Assembly (NCBI GenBank): GCA_963695175.1
Contig: CAVOGG010000011.1
Location: 1 to 64,000, forward strand
Reading direction: 5' to 3'
Length of the DNA: 64,000 nt
Source of the DNA: Fodinibacter sp963695175
GTDB lineage: Bacteria; Actinomycetota; Actinomycetes; Actinomycetales; Dermatophilaceae
Shown here one piece after another: positions 35,601 through 43,455 of the stretch. Every line of letters starts with the position of its first letter. Position 1 is the stretch's first letter. The notes beneath the pieces were generated by a model, which saw nothing but the letters and a program-made list of their open reading frames with translations, was not told the origin of the DNA and did no database searches. A program made the position numbers and the translations under genes.

Positions 35601-36210
35601 CATCACCGGCGACCATGCCCTGGTTCACCGCTCCGACGGTGACGGCGACCTCTCCGGTCACGATGCCGACCCGGGCGGTCAGACCCGCCACCCCCTGGTC
35701 CTCACCGAGGTTGGCGACCCTGGTGACGAGCTCCAGCCCGGCGCGCACGGCTCGCTCGGCGTCGTCCTCGTGCGCCGTGGGCACACCCCACACGGCCATC
35801 ACGGCGTCACCGATGAACTTCTCGACGATGCCCCCGTAGCTGGCGACGATGGCTCGGGCGTCATCGAAGTAGGCCGTCAGCAGCTCACGGGTCTGTTCGT
35901 GGTCGCGGGTCTCCGAGAGCGTCGTGAAGCCCACGAGGTCGCAGAAGAGCACGCTGGTCACACGTCGTTCGGCGACCGGGGAGCCCGGCTTGCGCCCCCC
36001 GTCGGCGGATGGGGACGTGCCGGCCGCGGCATCGGTCGCGGCCGGTGTGCCGCACGCCTGGCAGAACCGCGCCCCGGGCGCGAGGGTGGACCCGCAGGCG
36101 CCACACGTGGCCCGCAGGGCGGAGCCGCACTGGCCGCAGAAGTTGGCTCCCTCGGGCTGGTCGCCAGCGCCGCACACGGGACAGGTAGCCGCCGTGAACG
36201 ACTGCGCCAT
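32671..36210 (-). CDS. class III adenylate/guanylate cyclase with AAA ATPase and TPR region
   Basis: The 1179-residue protein starts with a double zinc ribbon (CPVCGAGDQPEGANFCGQCG, CGACGSTLAPGARFCQACG). A cyclase domain follows at about 80-260: SVLFCDLVGFTTLSE (metal Asp), EKFIGDAVMAVWG (second Asp), and GDAVNTASRVQSLA (catalytic Asn/Arg). An AAA_16-type ATPase (VDGEAGVGKTRLAWEF, VVIVIDDAQHAEDGLLEF) and about 600 residues of helical repeats complete it. Mycobacteria have several such proteins. ATG 36210 has AAGGGGG upstream; a longer frame to 36348 has none. It may couple cAMP production to an unknown input. It is divergent from the aldo/keto reductase gene. Confidence 0.92.
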   Translation of the reverse strand: MAQSFTAATCPVCGAGDQPEGANFCGQCGSALRATCGACGSTLAPGARFCQACGTPAATDAAAGTSPSADGGRKPGSPVAERRVTSVLFCDLVGFTTLSETRDHEQTRELLTAYFDDARAIVASYGGIVEKFIGDAVMAVWGVPTAHEDDAERAVRAGLELVTRVANLGEDQGVAGLTARVGIVTGEVAVTVGAVNQGMVAGDAVNTASRVQSLAQPGQVWVDDTTRLLTSAAITYVDAGTHTLKGKADPMPLWSARAVVAARGGAQRADGLEAPHVGRDRELRLAKELFHSSVATGRPALLLVDGEAGVGKTRLAWEFEKYIDGLTDPVKWHTGRCLAYGEGVAFWAVAEAVRGRLAADADDPDQEEAALLAATLDKHGVSGDEREWMTPRLEVLLGLATHHYPKEDLFAAWTSFFERVGDGTTPVVIVIDDAQHAEDGLLEFVEHLITWATIPLLVLMMTRPGLLERRMSLATHRNSTVIHVSGLDDPTMASLLDGLVSGLPDGIRADLVTRAEGIPLYAVETVRSLIDRDLVIPSGGVYVLATTNRLDLESIAAPASLQALVAARLDALTPDQHHVVSVASVLGPTLSTDRIADLCPDVVDVPSVLGQLVHLQILERQSSRLSSEFGRYAFRQSVVHQVAYATLSMRERKRIHLAVIASYGAAEDLASDQSSVLAQHHLDAIAALPGDDDVPDLRRAAISLLLVAARRARSLGLLDESIDHLRTAMGQETQQASLARLRAMLADALVEATLYEEAVGVAAEASRALLAEGDEIAAASAAAKGAAALGRLHRNEESLEIAWPLWLKHKDDPNATRAALDLSEALLTRFVREDYPDEMVRILDDQARLAEKLGDPVAVANVTLALGLRYQDAGVYTVADTLIDCAARIAREHQIPLQLARSLANRCASAIGSDAVKAVETGREAVVAGRRTGIRFWSSIADLNFALALWVRGEWAEMHEFMSDRRQWNPGGDVASAAAIDAMLAHGSGREYSDTFDLPGESDLPVAFDRAWLHFVRAYRSVIDDDPTTALGHAVRAAETYVGVADDFHHLWALAMDLAVQVGDPAEESRVLALVDGVNVALPLGLRAHRARHAAISALRDAAPPQEVEHHYRAAMALYDEWGAVAFAARAQGELGAWLSREGRTMEAIPLLDAARTTLTAAGARRWLDDLDLALVRVG

Positions 36211-36448
36211 GTCGCCCCCTTGGGCTATTCCGCAGGACCTCAGCGCGCCGTGTCCGGGGACACTCGCGGGGCCGGGTGACCCCGGCCTGCGAGCATCATC
36301 GCGCTTCGCGGGGTGGGCGGTCCATCCCCCGATCGGCCGGTGGCGCACGACTCGTGCACCGACGACGCCCCTGTGCAGCTGTCGACGCCCACGGCACGGG
36401 TGCGCGCCCGGTGGGATGAGTCCCTGCGGCCCGGCATACGGTGGGGCA

Positions 36449-37459
36449 ATGGACTACCGATACCTCGGCAACAGCGGACTCAAGATCTCCGAGATCACCT
36501 ACGGCAACTGGCTCACCCACGGCTCCCAGGTCGAGAACGACATCGCCACCCAGTGTGTGCGCGCGGCGCTCGACCACGGGATCAGCACCTTCGACACCGC
36601 CGACGTCTACGCCAACACCAAGGCCGAAACGGTGCTCGGCGAGGCGCTCAAGGGCGAGCGGCGCGAGAGCCTGGAGATCTTCACGAAGGTCTACTGGCCG
36701 ACCGGCCCCGGCGGGAAGAACGACACCGGCCTGTCGCGCAAGCACATCATGGAGTCGATCAACGGCTCCCTCACCCGCCTGCAGACCGACTACGTCGACC
36801 TCTACCAGGCGCACCGGTACGACACCGAGACGCCGCTCGAGGAGACGATGCAGGCCTTCGCCGACGTCGTGCGGCAGGGCAAGGCCCTCTACATCGGCGT
36901 CAGCGAGTGGACGGCCGAGCAGATCCGCGCCGGCCATGCACTGGCGAAGGACCTTGGCGTGCAGCTGATCTCCAGCCAGCCGCAGTACTCGATGCTCTGG
37001 CGGGTCATCGAGGACGAGGTCGTGCCGACCTGCGACGAGCTCGGCATCAGCCAGATCGTCTGGAGCCCGATCGCACAGGGCGTGCTCACCGGGAAGTACG
37101 TTCCGGGACAGGCGCCTCCCGAGGGCTCGCGGGCTGCCGACGAGAAGGGCGGCGCCGACATGATCAGCCGCTTCATGAACGACGACGTGCTCACCCGGGT
37201 GCAGGGCCTCAAGCCGGTGGCGGATGACGCCGGGCTCACGATGGCCCAGCTCGCCGTCGCCTGGGTGCTCCAGAACCCCAACGTCGCCGCAGCGCTCGTC
37301 GGTGCCTCCCGCCCGGAGCAGGTCGGCGAGAACGTCAAGGCTGCCGGCGTCACGCTCGAGCCCGAGCTGCTGAGGCGCATCGACGAGGCGCTCGGCGACA
37401 TCGTCGTGCGCGACCCGGGCATGACCGCCGCGAACGCGCCCAAGGGCCGCGTCGCCTGA
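36449..37459 (+). CDS. aldo/keto reductase (KCNAB/YghZ-like)
   Basis: The 336-residue protein starts MDYRYLGNSGLKISEITYGNW and carries the AKR active site: D49 and Y54 in FDTADVY, the lysine in IFTKVYW and the histidine in YQAHRYD. SPIAQGVLTGKY and VLVGASRPEQ-type segments bind NADPH. ATG 36449 is 6 nt after TACGGT, a leaderless arrangement. A second, more distant AKR lies at 53454. The substrate cannot be read from sequence. Confidence 0.92.
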   Translation: MDYRYLGNSGLKISEITYGNWLTHGSQVENDIATQCVRAALDHGISTFDTADVYANTKAETVLGEALKGERRESLEIFTKVYWPTGPGGKNDTGLSRKHIMESINGSLTRLQTDYVDLYQAHRYDTETPLEETMQAFADVVRQGKALYIGVSEWTAEQIRAGHALAKDLGVQLISSQPQYSMLWRVIEDEVVPTCDELGISQIVWSPIAQGVLTGKYVPGQAPPEGSRAADEKGGADMISRFMNDDVLTRVQGLKPVADDAGLTMAQLAVAWVLQNPNVAAALVGASRPEQVGENVKAAGVTLEPELLRRIDEALGDIVVRDPGMTAANAPKGRVA

Positions 37460-37543
37460 CGCCACCCGGCCACCGGCCACCCGGCGGCACCCGGCCACCG
37501 GGTCAAACGGCCACCGGCCGTGGGTGACCCGCTCAGCGCAGGG

Positions 37544-37580
37544 GACGTGCCCGGCATCCAGACCGGATGCCGGGCACGTC
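37544..37580 (+). terminator. terminator of aldo/keto reductase gene
   Basis: A 16-bp perfect stem (GACGTGCCCGGCATCC, 5-nt loop, matching arm) lies 85 bp after the stop. Confidence 0.75.
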
Positions 37581-37632
37581 GCCGTGGCGCCCCTGTCGCG
37601 CGGGGGCTCGGGGTAGGACGCTCGGGCATGAG

Positions 37633-37839
37633 GTGGTGGACCACCCGACCGAGCAGGAGGACGTCACGGTCCGCAGCCGGGACGTGGATCGCGCCGACGT
37701 CGACGAGAACCACGACCCCCTGCGGCGAGGCCGGCTCAAGGTGAGTGCGCCCGGCGTCGGGGTGGTCAGGCGCAAGACGCTGATCGCGGAGGCGGTCGTC
37801 TCCGCCTCGCCCACGCCCGGAGCCGGCGACATCGCCTGA
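37633..37839 (+). CDS. possible small protein (68 residues)
   Basis: In a 430-bp gap with no other gene, a frame from GTG 37633 to TGA 37839 has nearly every third base G or C and natural acidic/basic composition (DHPTEQEDVTVRSRDVDRAD, GRLKVSAPGVGVVRRKTL), which looks like coding sequence. No ribosome-binding site is obvious (two GTGs in tandem) and no family is recognised. The rest of the gap holds the AKR terminator. Confidence 0.35.
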   Translation: MVDHPTEQEDVTVRSRDVDRADVDENHDPLRRGRLKVSAPGVGVVRRKTLIAEAVVSASPTPGAGDIA

Positions 37840-37889
37840 CGACGGGCCAGTCTGTTGCCGCGTCGTCGCGCCCGGTGCACCATCGGGTG

Positions 37890-38789
37890 ATGCGCCACCG
37901 TGACCTCACCCGTGACGACGTTCCTGCCCTCGTCGCGCTCGCCATGGCACGCTGTCCGCACCTGCAGGCCTGGTGGGTCACCGGGTTGTTCTCCGACGGC
38001 GTCGACGTCGACGCGGCCCGGGTCGTGGAGTCGGGCGCCGGTGCCCCGGTGGCCTTCGGCGCGGTGACCCATCGGCACGGTCGCCCGGGCCACCAGCGCT
38101 GGCTCAACGTGTTCGTCGACCACCAGGTGGAGGGCCGCGGGGTGGCGGCGGAGCTGCTCGCCGACTGTCTCGCCGCGCTCGCCCCGGGGACCACCGAGCT
38201 GTGGGCTCAGGTGTTCGACGACGACGAACGGTCGATGGCCGTCGCCGGGCACTGGGGGTTCGAGACGGTGCAGCTGTCGATCACGAGCGTCGCCGAGATC
38301 GACCCCGCGACCGCGCCGCACCCCGCCCTGCCCGACGGCGTCACCGCCGAGCCGTGTGGCGACCTCGACCCGCCCGACCCGGACGCGTTCGACGCCATGC
38401 TCACGGCCAGCCAGACCAACCCCGAGGCCAGAACGAGCCACGTCATCACCCGGGCGGAGATGCACGGCTGGATCGACGAGGGGGAGGTGCCGCTGGGCAC
38501 CCTCGTGCGGGTCGACGGCATCCCCGCCGCGGTCACGTTCGGCGGGGTCATCCCCGCCGACGGCATCGGCGGCGTCGGTTACACCGGTGTCGACCCGCAG
38601 TTCCGCGGGCGGGGGCTGGGCCGGCTCGCGAAGCAGCACCTGCACCACCAGGCGGCCGGGCTCGGCGTGCGGCGGTTGTACACCGACAACGAGCAGAACA
38701 ACCACGGCATCCGCCGGGTCAACGCCGCCCTCGGCTACGAGGCCGACTACGGCCTCTTCCGGATGCGGAAGCGCCTGGCCGAGACGTGA
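37890..38789 (+). CDS. GNAT N-acetyltransferase, tandem domain
   Basis: The 299-residue protein is about twice the length of one GNAT fold. The N-terminal half contains VFVDHQVEGRGVAAELLADCL, and the C-terminal half has the clearer acetyl-CoA site (GVDPQFRGRGLGRLAKQHLHHQ, with R/Q-x-x-G-x-G) and YTDNEQNNHGIRRVNAALGY. ATG 37890 (MRHRDLTRDD) is the start that fits the first strand; an earlier GTG at 37875 is possible. The acceptor is unknown. Confidence 0.88.
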   Translation: MRHRDLTRDDVPALVALAMARCPHLQAWWVTGLFSDGVDVDAARVVESGAGAPVAFGAVTHRHGRPGHQRWLNVFVDHQVEGRGVAAELLADCLAALAPGTTELWAQVFDDDERSMAVAGHWGFETVQLSITSVAEIDPATAPHPALPDGVTAEPCGDLDPPDPDAFDAMLTASQTNPEARTSHVITRAEMHGWIDEGEVPLGTLVRVDGIPAAVTFGGVIPADGIGGVGYTGVDPQFRGRGLGRLAKQHLHHQAAGLGVRRLYTDNEQNNHGIRRVNAALGYEADYGLFRMRKRLAET

Positions 38790-38813
38790 TCCCGGCGCAC
38801 CGCGAGGAGAGGG

Positions 38814-40514
38814 TCAGGCCCGAGCCAGCCGGCGCATGACGACGTCGTCCGCAGCCGCGAGCGACTCGTCGACACCGCGCACCGCGTCGAGGAAGTCGTC
38901 GCGGGCCAGGCTGTAGAGCGTCGTGTCCTCGATGGCCGTGACCGTGGCGGTACGGGGCACGTCGCGCAACAGGCCGATCTCGCCGAAGAACTCGCCGGGG
39001 CCCTCGAACCGCACGTGCTCGCCGTCCTGGGTCACCTCGACCCGGCCGCTCACGATGACCAGGAAGCGGTCGGAGACGTCGCCCTCACGCACCACGGCGG
39101 TACCGGCGGATGCCGTCTCCGTCGTGAGCGAGCCTGCCAGGGACTCGATCTTCACCGGGGACAACGGCGAGAAGATCGAGATGCCGCGCAGCAGGGCAGT
39201 CCCCTCGGGCGCGCGCAGGGTGCCGTCGAGCCGCAGGCAGCGCGGGATGAAGGCCAGGGCCGGGATCCCCACGACGAGCGCGAGGATCGCCAGGGCCCAC
39301 TGCAGCCCGAAGCGGCTGATGAGGAACGGTGTGATGGCGGACCCGATGGCCATCCCGGCGATGAGGGCACCCTCGTAGGCCCCGAAGACGCGACCGAGGA
39401 CGGCATCCGGGGTGAGGCGCTGGACGATCGTCGCGAAGTTGACGTCGACGAGCGGGTTGCCGAACCCCAGCAGGATGACCGCGGCGAACACCGTCACGGG
39501 CGACGGGTACACCACGATGAGGAGCAGTGGCAGCGACCACAGCACCGTGCCCAGGGCGAGGTCGCCGGCGAGCCGGTTGCGGGTGGAGCGGCCGATCGCG
39601 TAGAAACCGCCGACGATCGCCCCGACGCCGAAGACCGAGTCGATGATGCCGACGCCCTGCGGGCCGGTCTCGAGGATGTCGACGGCGATGACCACGCCGA
39701 ACACGGCCGTGGCGCCGGCGACGATGGTCTGGGTGCACACGAGGATCGCGACCATGACGAGGTCCCGGTCGCGGGCGATGTGCCGGAAGCCGCCCGCCAT
39801 CTCGGCGAGCATCCCCTCCTTCGGGCCTGCCTCCTCCTCGTCGTCCTCCTGGTCGCCGGGTGTCGGACCGGCGATCGGGTGGATGCCCCACACGAGCACG
39901 GCGGACAGGAGGAACGTCGCGGCGTTGAGGAGGAAGACGACCTGCACGCTCGTCGTGCTCACGAGCAGGGCCCCGAGCGCCGGGCCGAGGAAGAAGGCCA
40001 GGCTCTCGATCGTGCTGGACGCTCCGTTGGCGGCGGTGAGCTCCTCGGGGCGGCGGGTGAGCGACGGCATCCACGCCATCTGGGCCGGGCGGAAGATGCA
40101 GCCGACGAGGGAGAGCACCGTCGCCACGACGAGGATGACGGCATCCGGCGCGTCGGTGATGAGCGCGATCGCCGCGACGGTGGCGAGCACGGCCCGCACG
40201 AGGTCGCTGCCGATGAGGACGAACTTGCGCGGGAGCCGGTCGGCGAGGGATGCCCCGATGGGCGAGACGATCGCCATCAGGAGGTAGCGCACCGCCATCC
40301 AGATGCCGACGAGGCGCGCCCCGCCGACCCCGTACGCCCACACGACGACCGCCGTGGCGTACGCCCAGTCGCCGATCATCGACCCGGCGAGGGCGAGCTC
40401 GATGCGCCGCAGCGCCGGGTTGCTGAAGACGGATCGCAGCGAGGTCCACGTGTCGCGGATGGCAGCACCCACCACACCGCGGGGGGCGGCGTCCTGGTCA
40501 GCCTCGACAGCCAT
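38814..40514 (-). CDS. MFS transporter with fused C-terminal cyclic nucleotide-binding domain
   Basis: The 566-residue protein has twelve membrane segments to about residue 420 (MFS fold, with ADRLPRKFVLIGSDLVRAVLA after the second helix) and then a cNMP-binding beta-roll: SPLSPVKIESLAGSLTTET, GTAVVREGDVSDRFLVIVSGRVEVTQDG, FEGPGEFFGEIGLLRDVPRTATV (the phosphate-binding cassette FGEIGLL..PRTA). The fusion suggests transport gated by cAMP or cGMP. ATG 40514 is preferred over 40529 because GGAGGG lies 7 nt before it. A truncated second copy of the cNMP part follows upstream at 40642. A cyclase gene lies 2.6 kb away. Confidence 0.9.
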   Translation of the reverse strand: MAVEADQDAAPRGVVGAAIRDTWTSLRSVFSNPALRRIELALAGSMIGDWAYATAVVVWAYGVGGARLVGIWMAVRYLLMAIVSPIGASLADRLPRKFVLIGSDLVRAVLATVAAIALITDAPDAVILVVATVLSLVGCIFRPAQMAWMPSLTRRPEELTAANGASSTIESLAFFLGPALGALLVSTTSVQVVFLLNAATFLLSAVLVWGIHPIAGPTPGDQEDDEEEAGPKEGMLAEMAGGFRHIARDRDLVMVAILVCTQTIVAGATAVFGVVIAVDILETGPQGVGIIDSVFGVGAIVGGFYAIGRSTRNRLAGDLALGTVLWSLPLLLIVVYPSPVTVFAAVILLGFGNPLVDVNFATIVQRLTPDAVLGRVFGAYEGALIAGMAIGSAITPFLISRFGLQWALAILALVVGIPALAFIPRCLRLDGTLRAPEGTALLRGISIFSPLSPVKIESLAGSLTTETASAGTAVVREGDVSDRFLVIVSGRVEVTQDGEHVRFEGPGEFFGEIGLLRDVPRTATVTAIEDTTLYSLARDDFLDAVRGVDESLAAADDVVMRRLARA

Positions 40515-40641
40515 CTGGGGTCCCTCCATCTCCAGGACGGCGCCCTGACTCCGGTCACCATCCCGGGCGGGTCACGGGCTGTCCATAGCCCGAAATGACT
40601 AGATGAGGTGGCTCCGTCCGGTTCGGGGGCGGACGGAGGGC

Positions 40642-41142
40642 TCACCCCATCCGGGCCGTGACGACGTCGTAAGCCGCCGCCATCGACGCGTCCGTGCCGC
40701 GCACGGCGCCGAGGAAGTCCCCGCGGGTGAGCGACAGCAGCACGCAGTCCTCCAGGGCGGTCACGCCCGCGGTGCGGGGCACCTCGCGCAGCAGGCCGAT
40801 CTCGCCGAAGAAGTCGCCGGGGCCCTCGACGCGCAGCTCCCGGCCGCCCTGGGTCACCTCGATCCGCCCGCGGGCGATGACGTAGAAGCGGTCGGACGGG
40901 TCTCCGTCGCGCACGATCACCGTGCCGGTTGCGGCCTCCTCGGTGACGAGGCGGCGCGCGAGGAACTCGAGGGATGCCGGTGGCAGCGGCGCGAACATGT
41001 GGATGCCGGCCAGCAGCTCGGTCTCCGGCGGCGGTCGCAGCGTGGCGTCGAGGCGGCGGGCGCGGGGGAGGCAGGCCAGGGCGGGCACCCCGACGACCAC
41101 GGCGAGCGCACCGAGCACCCCCCGGATGCCGAGGTGAGTCAT
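40642..41142 (-). pseudogene. truncated paralogue: cNMP-binding domain with last membrane helix
   Basis: The 166-residue product is a clear copy of the end of the neighbouring transporter: one membrane helix (GVLGALAVVVGVPALACL), then the cNMP domain (GTVIVRDGDPSDRFYVIARGRIEVTQ, EGPGDFFGEIGLLREVPRTAGV). The first eleven helices are absent. The phosphate-binding cassette is intact. No ribosome-binding site precedes ATG 41142. It is most likely a deletion remnant of a tandem duplication; a functional membrane-tethered cNMP sensor is the less likely alternative. Confidence 0.7.
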
Positions 41143-41189
41143 TGACGTGCCGTTGGGTCGGCCGACTGGCGGTCGGGCATGCGGCCTGG

Positions 41190-42041
41190 TCAGGAGGTGG
41201 CGGCGCCGAGCAGCTCGCGCAGCCCGATCGGCGCGCGCCCGGTCACCCGGCGCACGTCGTCGGTGACCCTCTCGACCTCACCGGCGGCGATCGCCGTGTA
41301 GGTCGAGACCCACGCGTCGTACTGCCAGTCCGGGGCGTCCCACTTCCTGCGCGACTCGTACGCCTCGTCGACCGTCTCGTGGTGGAAGGTCACCTCGCGG
41401 CCGGTCGCCTCGGCGATGATCCCGGCGGCCTGGGTCAGGGTGATCGACTCCGGGCCGGTGAGGTCGTAGGTCGCGGCCCGGTGGGACTCGGGGTCGAGCA
41501 GCACCGCCACGGCGACCCGGGCGATGTCGGCGCGACTCACGGCGGACACGCGCCCCTCGCCGGCCGGGCCACGGATGACGCCGTCCTCACCGACCGTGAG
41601 CGGCAGGAAGTCGAGGTAGAGGTTGTCCCGCAGGAAGGTGAATGCCGTTCCGCGGGAACGGATGTGCTCCTCGGTCGCCCAGTGGTCACGACCCAGGGTG
41701 AAGGTGCAGTCGGCGGAGGCGCCGAAGAAGGAGGTGTAGACGATCTGGTGCACCCCGGCATCCACTGCTGCGTCGACGAACGTGCGGTGTTGTTCGAGGC
41801 GGTCGGCGGACTCCGAGCCGGAGACCATGAGCAGCGTCCGCACGCCGAGCAGCGCACGGATGGCGGCATCCCGGTCGCCGTAGGCGGCGGCCACGGGGAC
41901 AGCGCCGGGCAACCGGGGAGCACGATCGGGCGAGCGGGCGAGGAGCCGCTGGGGCACCCCCCGGTCGGCCAGGTCGCGTGCGACCAGGCCGCCGAGGGCA
42001 CCCGTCGAGCCGGTGACGGCCAGGCTGGGGAGGGTGTTCAT
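41190..42041 (-). CDS. NmrA-family NAD(P)H-binding protein (quinone reductase type), second of pair
   Basis: The 283-residue protein has a Rossmann start LAVTGSTGALGGLVARDLADRG, DRDAAIRALLGVRTLLMVSG and VYTSFFGASADCTF, then a C-terminal EVTFHHETVDEAYESRRKW region. It resembles NmrA-like quinone reductases. Its ATG overlaps the stop of the upstream paralogue (ATGA), so the two are translated together. The cassette is divergent from an HxlR regulator. Confidence 0.88.
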   Translation of the reverse strand: MNTLPSLAVTGSTGALGGLVARDLADRGVPQRLLARSPDRAPRLPGAVPVAAAYGDRDAAIRALLGVRTLLMVSGSESADRLEQHRTFVDAAVDAGVHQIVYTSFFGASADCTFTLGRDHWATEEHIRSRGTAFTFLRDNLYLDFLPLTVGEDGVIRGPAGEGRVSAVSRADIARVAVAVLLDPESHRAATYDLTGPESITLTQAAGIIAEATGREVTFHHETVDEAYESRRKWDAPDWQYDAWVSTYTAIAAGEVERVTDDVRRVTGRAPIGLRELLGAATS

Positions 42042-42904
42042 GCAGCCAGTGTGGCAAGCGACGCGCCGACGGCGTCGCGCAGCGACGTGGGGGTGCGGCC
42101 GATGAGCCGCTCGAGGTCACCGGTGTTCACCTCGAGCTCGCCCCTGGCGATGCCGAGGTCGGCACTCACCAGCGCCTCCGCATACGCCTGCGGCAGCCCG
42201 GCGCCCACGAGGATGACGGTCAGCTGGTCTGGTGAGACCTCGGTGTACGTGACCGGGCGACCCGAGGCGTCGGCCACGGTCGCCGCGAGCTCGGCGAGGG
42301 TGAACCCCGCACCACCGAGCTCGTGGACCCGGCCCGCGGAGTCGGGGTCGAGGAGGGCGGCGGCCGCGGCATCCGCGAAGTCCCCGCGGGTCGCCGCGCT
42401 GATCCGCCCGTCGCCGGCCGCACCGACGACACCGTGCTCGAGGTAGGCGGGCAGCTGCGTCAGGTAGTTCTCGAGGTACCAGCTGTTGCGCAGGAAGGTG
42501 AAGGGGACCCCCGACTCGCGGATGACGCGCTCGGTCTCGCGGTGCTCGGTGGCCAGGGCCATCTCGGCGGTGTCGGCGTGCGGGATGCTCGTGTAGGCGA
42601 GCAGCGCCACGCCGGCGTCCCTGGCGGCCTGCGCGACGGCCGCGTGTTGCGCCACGCGCTGACCCATCTCGGTGCCGGAGACGAGCAACACCCGGTCGGC
42701 ACCCTCAAAGGCCGTGCGAAGGCTGTACGGGTCGGCGTAGTCGGCGACGGCTGTGCGCACGCCGAGGGCGTCGGCGAGCTCGGCGAGGCGCTGCTCGTTC
42801 CGGCCGGTGGCGACGACCTCGCGGGGGGAGGCGCCCCGCCGCAGGAGGGACTCGACGACGAGGCGGCCGAGGTGGCCGGTGGCTCCGGTGACGACGATGG
42901 TCAT
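42038..42904 (-). CDS. NmrA-family NAD(P)H-binding protein (QorB/Qor2-like), first of pair
   Basis: The 288-residue protein starts TIVVTGATGHLGRLVVESLLRRG (GxTGxxG) and continues with VVATGRNEQRLAELA, VRTAVADYADP, LLVSGTEMGQRVAQH and LLAYTSIPHAD, the pattern of QorB-type quinone oxidoreductases. ATG 42904 has AAAGGACG upstream. It is divergent from the HxlR gene with a palindromic operator in between, the same layout as the corynebacterial qorR-qor2 pair (established), which responds to quinones and redox stress. Confidence 0.9.
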   Translation of the reverse strand: MTIVVTGATGHLGRLVVESLLRRGASPREVVATGRNEQRLAELADALGVRTAVADYADPYSLRTAFEGADRVLLVSGTEMGQRVAQHAAVAQAARDAGVALLAYTSIPHADTAEMALATEHRETERVIRESGVPFTFLRNSWYLENYLTQLPAYLEHGVVGAAGDGRISAATRGDFADAAAAALLDPDSAGRVHELGGAGFTLAELAATVADASGRPVTYTEVSPDQLTVILVGAGLPQAYAEALVSADLGIARGELEVNTGDLERLIGRTPTSLRDAVGASLATLAA

Positions 42905-43009
42905 GGTGGTGCGTCCTTTCGGGTGTCGCCGGGAGGTGCCGGTGACGGGGCGGTGGTGCGGGGTCGACCGGGCCAACAGGCGGAGGCACAAGGTGCTTCC
43001 CACTGGTTA

Positions 43010-43032
43010 GTACGCACTTTGAAGTAAGGTAC
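43010..43032. promoter_or_regulatory. HxlR/QorR operator
   Basis: Nested dyads GTAC...GTAC (43010-43013, 43029-43032) and ACTT-TG-AAGT (43016-43025) form a site typical of HxlR/DUF24 regulators such as QorR. It overlaps the TAAGGT box of the regulator gene, consistent with autorepression. Confidence 0.7.
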
Positions 43033-43036
43033 ACAC

Positions 43037-43441
43037 ATGCAGGTAAGTCATGAGGTCAGCGGATCGCAGGTACAGCCGAACATCCGGATGCCGGGCCCGG
43101 GCGAGGTCTTCGCGGCCGCCTGTCCCAGCCGTGTCGTGCTCGACCACGTGACGAGCAAGTGGGGCGTGCTCGTTCTCGTCGCACTCTCCGACGGTCCTCA
43201 ACGGTGGAGCGAGCTGCGCCGCCGGGCCGAGGGCATCAGCGAGAAGATGCTCGCCCAGACGTTGCGCACCCTCGAGGCCGACGGCTTGGTGCATCGCGAC
43301 GCGCAGCCGGTGATCCCGCCGAGGGTCGACTACAGCCTCACCGACCGCGGCACCGAGCTCGTGACCCTGCTGCTGCCACTGTTCGGCTGGGTCGTCGCCA
43401 ACGCCGACGCCATCGTGGGGGAGCGCGCCCCCACCGCCTGA
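43037..43441 (+). CDS. HxlR (DUF24) family winged-helix regulator, QorR-like
   Basis: The 134-residue protein has the HxlR signature C..RVVLDHVTSKWGVLVLVAL, RWSELRRRAEGISEKMLAQTLRTLEADGLVHR, YSLTDRGTEL. The conserved cysteine (AAACPSRV) just before the wing-helix core is where redox-sensing members are oxidised. ATG 43037 is 6 nt after TAAGGT, so the mRNA is probably leaderless. It is divergent from the NmrA pair and predicted to repress it. Confidence 0.92.
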   Translation: MQVSHEVSGSQVQPNIRMPGPGEVFAAACPSRVVLDHVTSKWGVLVLVALSDGPQRWSELRRRAEGISEKMLAQTLRTLEADGLVHRDAQPVIPPRVDYSLTDRGTELVTLLLPLFGWVVANADAIVGERAPTA

Positions 43442-43455
43442 CCAGCAGGGACGGG

